Part shown: positions 6,995 to 9,823 of the stretch, piece after piece
Layout: every line of letters begins with the position of its first letter
Position numbering within the stretch: the first letter of the stretch is position 1
Source: an uncultured Clostridia bacterium
GTDB taxonomy: Bacteria > Bacillota > Clostridia > Oscillospirales > Oscillospiraceae
NCBI GenBank assembly: GCA_946011705.1
Contig: CAMGCA010000050.1
Span: 1-9,823, forward strand
Reading direction: 5' to 3'
DNA length: 9,823 nt
Made by a program: the position numbers and the translations under genes
The notes under the pieces: generated by a model
What the model was told of the DNA's origin: nothing
The model's input: the letters and a program-made list of their open reading frames with translations, nothing else
The model's database searches: none

Positions 6995-7015
6995 AAGGGG
7001 CCGCAGGGGCCCCTT
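6995..7015 (-). terminator. Attenuator-like hairpin between siaP and siaQ
   Basis: AAGGGGCC (6995-7002) and GGCCCCTT (7008-7015) form an 8-bp stem with a 5-nt loop, starting 9 nt after the siaP stop. No long U-run follows, so partial termination or 3'-end protection is likely. Such a hairpin after the binding-protein gene would let siaP mRNA exceed that of the permeases. Confidence 0.55.
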
Positions 7016-7024
7016 GATTACGGA

Positions 7025-8035
7025 TTACTTTCTAGCTTCTTCGATGGCCTTTACAGCTGCGTCGCCGTACTTGGCAACGTACTCATCGTACATCGGAGCG
7101 CAGGCCTCGCGGAAGGGGGCCTTGTCCGGAGACGTAATGGTCATACCGTTCTGCTCGAATTTCTCAATCAGGGCCTTTTCATCATTCTGGAAGGTCTCGG
7201 TGTGGAACTTAGCAGCGTCCTGAGCCGCCTTGGTGATGGCTTCCTGCTGAGCCGGAGACAGCTTATCAAAGACAATCTTGCTGATGATGTAGTTGTTGTC
7301 GTTGATGATGTGGCCGGTCAGCGCGCAGTAGGGCTGAACCTCGTAGAACTTCTGAGCGTCGATGGTGGACAGGGGGTTCTCCTGACCGTCAACAGCGTTG
7401 GTCTTCAGAGCCAGGTAAACTTCCGCGAAAGGCATGGGAGTGGCAGCAGCGCCGGAGTACTTAGCAAAGGCCAGGTTGGCGTCAGCGTTGGGAACTCTCA
7501 GCTTCATGCCCTTCATGTCGTCGATGGTCTCGATCTTCTTGTTGGAGGTGGTCTGTCTGGTGCCGTTGTAGGCGTCAGCCAGCACCTTCCAGCCCCGGGC
7601 CTCCAGCTTGGCATAGATGGACTTGCCGTACTCGGTGTCGTTCAGGGTTCTGGTCATGTGATCGAAATCATCGAAGGCGAAGGGGTAGCCGAAGATCTCC
7701 AGCTCAGGCTCCCACAGGCCCATTCTGCCGGTCTCGGCGAAGACCATGTCCAGAGCGCCGGCGGCGACCTGGTCGATCATGGCCCGGTCATCGCCCAGCT
7801 GTCCGCCGGGGAAGATCTCAACGGTGATGGTGCCATTAGAGTACTCCTTGGCCTTCTCTGCCATCAGCTCGGCAGCCTTGTACTCGTTGGAAGAGGTGTT
7901 TGCCTGGAAACCGATTTTCAGGGTGACGTTCTTCTCAGCCTGTGCAGCGGGAGCGGCGCTTCCGGAGGAGCCGCATCCGGCCAGAGCCAGAGCGCAGGTT
8001 GCGACAATCAAAAGTGCCGCGATCAGTTTTTTCAT
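7025..8035 (-). CDS. siaP: TRAP transporter sialic acid-binding lipoprotein SiaP (DctP family)
   Basis: This 336-residue extracytoplasmic receptor delivers Neu5Ac to SiaQM. The signal peptide ends in LALAGC with the lipidation cysteine at residue 21, so it is predicted to be membrane-anchored, unlike the free periplasmic proteins of Gram-negatives. The mature part is strikingly like Haemophilus SiaP: TSSNEYKAAE, GDDRAM, AYNGTRQTTSN, MKLRVPNA, TPMPFAEVYLALKTNAVDGQ followed by ENPL, and AQKFYEVQ. Known ligand residues map to R160 and R180 (the carboxylate-binding arginine, R147 in H. influenzae numbering), F203, N220, D83, E101 and R104. The first-strand asparagine (N10 there) is Q44 here. ATG 8035 has AAAGG ten nt ahead; an in-frame ATG at 8056 would put charges before the signal and is rejected. 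It is the first gene of the minus-strand arm. Confidence 0.95.
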   Translation of the reverse strand: MKKLIAALLIVATCALALAGCGSSGSAAPAAQAEKNVTLKIGFQANTSSNEYKAAELMAEKAKEYSNGTITVEIFPGGQLGDDRAMIDQVAAGALDMVFAETGRMGLWEPELEIFGYPFAFDDFDHMTRTLNDTEYGKSIYAKLEARGWKVLADAYNGTRQTTSNKKIETIDDMKGMKLRVPNADANLAFAKYSGAAATPMPFAEVYLALKTNAVDGQENPLSTIDAQKFYEVQPYCALTGHIINDNNYIISKIVFDKLSPAQQEAITKAAQDAAKFHTETFQNDEKALIEKFEQNGMTITSPDKAPFREACAPMYDEYVAKYGDAAVKAIEEARK

Positions 8036-8092
8036 GTGTTCTCGACCTTTCCTCATAATATAATATCTTCATCGGCGGGTGCCGTTGAATTC

Positions 8093-8119
8093 ATTGTGAA
8101 ATTAACCATGTTTCTCACA
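8093..8119. promoter_or_regulatory. Imperfect inverted repeat in the siaP leader, possible operator
   Basis: TGTGAAA (8095-8101) and TTTCTCACA (8111-8119) form an inverted repeat with one extra base in the right arm. It lies just downstream of the predicted siaP transcription start. The nonamer ATTGTGAAA (8093-8101) recurs at 8187-8195 at the palindrome between the promoters, which hints at a second binding site for the same regulator. Confidence 0.35.
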
Positions 8120-8140
8120 GGCTGCTCACTGTTTGCATAC

Positions 8141-8169
8141 ATAATAGCCAACAATTCTGCTTCTGTCAA
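8141..8169 (-). promoter_or_regulatory. Promoter of siaPQM-epimerase
   Basis: Read on the minus strand: a perfect -35 box TTGACA (8169-8164), 17 bp, and a -10 box TATTAT (8146-8141). Transcription would start near 8134, leaving a leader of about 100 nt before siaP. It is the best promoter match noticed in the window. Confidence 0.75.
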
Positions 8170-8186
8170 TGATTTTCTCATGCTCG

Positions 8187-8237
8187 ATTGTGAAAATTAT
8201 TTTCAAAAAATTTGTGCATTATGTCATATTTTCAAAA
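8187..8237. promoter_or_regulatory. Candidate operator region shared by both nan arms
   Basis: A perfect palindrome TGAAAATTATTTTCA (8191-8205) is centred on 8198, and its right half with flank (TATTTTCAAAA, 8198-8208) recurs at 8227-8237, 29 bp further on. A third ATTTTC lies at 8172-8177. All sit between or next to the -35 boxes of the divergent promoters, so one regulator could control both arms. From memory, TGAAA-type palindromes are typical of RpiR-family regulators, a family that includes NanR of several Firmicutes; no such gene is in the window. Confidence 0.5.
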
Positions 8238-8249
8238 GCGGTTCCCCTA

Positions 8250-8278
8250 TTGCATTCTTTCGCCGGTCATGCTATCAT
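8250..8278 (+). promoter_or_regulatory. Promoter of nanQ-nanA
   Basis: -35 box TTGCAT (8250-8255), 17-bp spacer, -10 box TATCAT (8273-8278). Transcription would start near 8285, about 42 nt before the TTG start of nanQ. The -35 box is weak, which fits control by an activator or low basal expression. Confidence 0.55.
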
Positions 8279-8326
8279 GGTCGTGGACAAGTTTTCTCCC
8301 GAATTTCATCTTAAGAGGGTGGTATT

Positions 8327-8776
8327 TTGATCTATACAAAGCGTGAAAACTTAGCGCGTTATCTGGGCATGAGCAGCAGTCTGGACAGCGCCATCCGTCA
8401 TCTGCTGAGCGCGGATCTGCGGCAGCTGCACAAGGGCCGCAATGAAATTGACGGCGATCAGGCCTTCGTCAACCGCTTCGACTACCAGACCATGCCCCAG
8501 GAACAGGCCATCTGGGAAGGCCACGAACAATACGGGGATATCCATGTTCTCCTGTCCGGCCATGAGCGGATCGGCGTTGCCAACGTATCCTCGCTGAAAA
8601 CGACCCAGCGCAAGCCCGAAGAAGACTTTGTGGGTTTCGAGGGGGGTGTGGAGGTCTGGTTCCCCATGACCACCGAGGATATTCTCATCGTCTTCCCCGA
8701 GGACGCGCACATGGTCAAGGTCGCGGACGGCAGCAGCACCCTTGTGGAAAAGGCCTGCTACAAGTTCAAAGTGTAA
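8327..8776 (+). CDS. nanQ: YhcH/NanQ family protein, probable sialic acid anomerase
   Basis: This 149-residue cytoplasmic beta-barrel protein belongs to the YhcH/YjgK/YiaL family. E. coli NanQ of this family speeds mutarotation of Neu5Ac and so feeds the aldolase. The start is TTG at 8327: the family normally begins with MI and a segment like ENLARYLG, which this start gives, and GAGG (8315-8318) lies 8 nt ahead. The conserved core IWEGHEQYGDIHVLLSGHERI (about 62-82, with E64, H66 and D71) and the FPEDAHM motif (H128) supply the putative metal site. The C-terminus EKACYKFKV is typical. It lies 38 bp before nanA on the same strand and is the first gene of that arm. A metal-dependent sugar isomerase role cannot be excluded by sequence alone. 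Confidence 0.88.
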   Translation: MIYTKRENLARYLGMSSSLDSAIRHLLSADLRQLHKGRNEIDGDQAFVNRFDYQTMPQEQAIWEGHEQYGDIHVLLSGHERIGVANVSSLKTTQRKPEEDFVGFEGGVEVWFPMTTEDILIVFPEDAHMVKVADGSSTLVEKACYKFKV

Positions 8777-8801
8777 AATTCAGAAGAAAAACATAATTTA
8801 T

Positions 8802-8809
8802 GAGGTGAT
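8802..8809 (+). promoter_or_regulatory. Ribosome binding site of nanA
   Basis: GAGGTGAT, a long match to the 16S rRNA 3' end, lies 5 nt before ATG 8815 and fixes the aldolase start. Confidence 0.8.
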
Positions 8810-8814
8810 TTTCA

Positions 8815-9720
8815 ATGAATATCGAGAAATATCAGGGCATTATTCCCGCGTTTTACGCTTGCTACGACGCCGAGGGCAAGGTTAGCCCCGAGGGCGTCCG
8901 TGCGCTGACCCGCTGGTTCGTGGAGAAGGGCGTCAAGGGCCTGTACGTTGGCGGCTCCTCCGGCGAGTGCATCTACCAGAGCAAGGAAGAGCGCAAGGTG
9001 GTGCTGGAGAACGTCATGGCGGAAGCCAAGGGTAAGCTGACCATCATCGCCCACGTTGCCTGCAACAATACCGCCGATTCTCAGGAGCTGGCGGCCCACG
9101 CCGAGAGCCTGGGCGTGGATGCCATCGCTTCCATCCCCCCCATCTACTTCCATCTGCCTCCCTACGCCATTGCCAAGTACTGGAATGACATTTCCGCCGC
9201 CGCCCCCAACACCGACTTCATCATCTACAACATCCCCCAGCTGGCGGGCGTGGCTCTGAACGTGCCTCTGCTGAAGGAAATGCTGAAAAATCCCCGGTGC
9301 ATCGGCGTCAAGAACTCCTCCATGCCCACCCAGGACATCCAGATGTGGCGTGACGAGGGCGCTATCGTCTTCAACGGCCCCGATGAGCAGCTGATCTCCG
9401 GTCTGGTCATGGGCGCCACCGGCGGCATTGGCGGCACCTACGGCGCCATGCCCGAGCTGTACATCAAGCTCTACGAGTGCGTCAAGTCCGGTGATCTGGC
9501 CACCGCGCTGGAAATCCAGAACGACTGCTGCCGGATCATCTACAAGCTGTGCTCCGGTCACGGCAATATGTACGGCATGATCAAGGAAGTGCTGCGGAAG
9601 ATGGGCTGCCCCGACTGCGGCTCCGTCCGGGCCCCTCTGGCTGAGCTGATCGACAGCGATTACCCCATCGCCGACGAGTGCGTAGCCATGATCCAGGCCG
9701 CCATCGCCAAGTATTGCTGA
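8815..9720 (+). CDS. nanA: N-acetylneuraminate lyase (sialic acid aldolase)
   Basis: This 301-residue class I aldolase cleaves Neu5Ac to ManNAc and pyruvate in the cytoplasm. The length is usual for the DapA/NanA superfamily. The carboxylate-binding motif is GGSSGE (46-51). The catalytic tyrosine is Y138 in YNIPQLAGV, and the Schiff-base lysine is K166 in GVKNSS. The block FNGPDEQLISGLVMGATGG continuing IGGTYGAMPELY matches the NanA pattern (E. coli has GYDE and IGSTYN) rather than dihydrodipicolinate synthase, which argues against DapA. Cysteines are frequent for this family (C162, C266 and others). It is in the nanQ operon, downstream by 38 bp, and supplies ManNAc to the epimerase of the opposite arm. 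No defects are seen. Confidence 0.94.
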   Translation: MNIEKYQGIIPAFYACYDAEGKVSPEGVRALTRWFVEKGVKGLYVGGSSGECIYQSKEERKVVLENVMAEAKGKLTIIAHVACNNTADSQELAAHAESLGVDAIASIPPIYFHLPPYAIAKYWNDISAAAPNTDFIIYNIPQLAGVALNVPLLKEMLKNPRCIGVKNSSMPTQDIQMWRDEGAIVFNGPDEQLISGLVMGATGGIGGTYGAMPELYIKLYECVKSGDLATALEIQNDCCRIIYKLCSGHGNMYGMIKEVLRKMGCPDCGSVRAPLAELIDSDYPIADECVAMIQAAIAKYC

Positions 9721-9726
9721 GAATAA

Positions 9727-9747
9727 TGCCGGGGCAACGCCCCGGCA
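9727..9747 (+). terminator. Hairpin after nanA
   Basis: TGCCGGGGC (9727-9735) and GCCCCGGCA (9739-9747) form a perfect 9-bp stem with loop AAC, 6 nt after the nanA stop. ATTCTT follows rather than a clear T-run. Another gene starts 34 nt later, so it probably works as an attenuator or 3' stabiliser within the operon. Confidence 0.5.
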
Positions 9748-9768
9748 ATTCTTACAGATGACATATTT

Positions 9769-9774
9769 AGGAGG
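9769..9774 (+). promoter_or_regulatory. Ribosome binding site of the truncated downstream gene
   Basis: AGGAGG lies 7 nt before ATG 9782 and is the main evidence that a real gene starts here. Confidence 0.8.
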
Positions 9775-9781
9775 AATCACC

Positions 9782-9823
9782 ATGCAGTATTTAGGCATTG
9801 AATACCAGATGAAGCATCCCCCC
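9782..9823 (+). CDS. Start of an unidentified gene downstream of nanA (3'-truncated)
   Basis: Only 14 codons are in the window (MQYLGIEYQMKHPP). A strong AGGAGG and its place 61 bp after nanA make it a likely third gene of the nanQ-nanA arm. The peptide is too short to assign. It does not open with the GIDIGGT-type phosphate loop of ROK kinases, so a ManNAc or GlcNAc kinase of that family is unlikely at this position. Confidence 0.6.
   Translation, partial: MQYLGIEYQMKHPP

Noticed and set aside
8095..8119. CRP-like TGTGA...TCACA site
   Set aside because: The half-sites are separated by 15 bp rather than the 6 bp of a CRP site, so I keep it only as a weak candidate operator for a local regulator.
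8815..9720. Dihydrodipicolinate synthase (DapA) instead of NanA
   Set aside because: The GGSSGE, YNIP and IGGTYG patterns and the neighbouring SiaPQM and NanQ favour the sialic acid aldolase.
8812..9798. Long minus-strand open frame over nanA
   Set aside because: nanA has full catalytic motifs and a ribosome binding site; the antisense product is a low-complexity shadow.
1..9823. CRISPR arrays, tRNA or rRNA genes, phage or toxin-antitoxin genes
   Set aside because: Reading both strands showed no regularly spaced repeats, no tRNA-like or rRNA sequence and no such protein motifs.

Overview
The window looks like a chromosomal stretch from a gut-type Gram-positive anaerobe of the Clostridia (probably the Oscillospiraceae). 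This is inferred from strong AGGAGG-type ribosome binding sites, a GC-rich coding style, two binding proteins with bacterial lipobox signal peptides, and the gene mix. Species cannot be read from the sequence. All protein calls come from reading motifs in the translations; no database search was run.

Region 1 (1-1943) is the end of a monosaccharide ABC transporter operon: the C-terminal part of a XylH/GguB-type permease, then a ChvE-type lipoprotein sugar-binding protein, closed by a long GC-rich hairpin. Region 2 (about 2008-2301) is non-coding and has the architecture of a miniature transposable element: long imperfect terminal inverted repeats with a perfect 17-bp core, nested internal hairpins, and a perfect 9-bp direct repeat on both flanks. 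Region 3 (2330-3603) is a single gene for an unusual regulator with two LytTR-type DNA-binding domains followed by a PAS-like domain. A promoter can be proposed only about 30 bp beyond the mobile element.

Region 4 (3769-9823) is a sialic acid (N-acetylneuraminate, Neu5Ac) uptake and catabolism locus in two divergent arms. The minus-strand arm reads siaP-siaQ-siaM (a tripartite TRAP transporter) and then an AGE/renin-binding-protein-type N-acylglucosamine 2-epimerase. The plus-strand arm reads nanQ/YhcH (sialic acid anomerase family), nanA (Neu5Ac aldolase) and the first 14 codons of an unidentified gene. The arms are separated by a 291-bp control region with a good promoter for each side and a perfect 15-bp palindrome between the two -35 boxes.

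Proposed working: the lipoprotein SiaP captures Neu5Ac at the cell surface and SiaQM imports it. NanQ speeds anomer conversion, NanA cleaves the sugar to ManNAc and pyruvate, and the epimerase turns free ManNAc into GlcNAc. No ManNAc kinase, ManNAc-6-P epimerase, sialidase or dedicated NanR regulator lies in the window, so the sequence favours a non-phosphorylated, Bacteroides-like route, with kinase and deacetylase steps encoded elsewhere.
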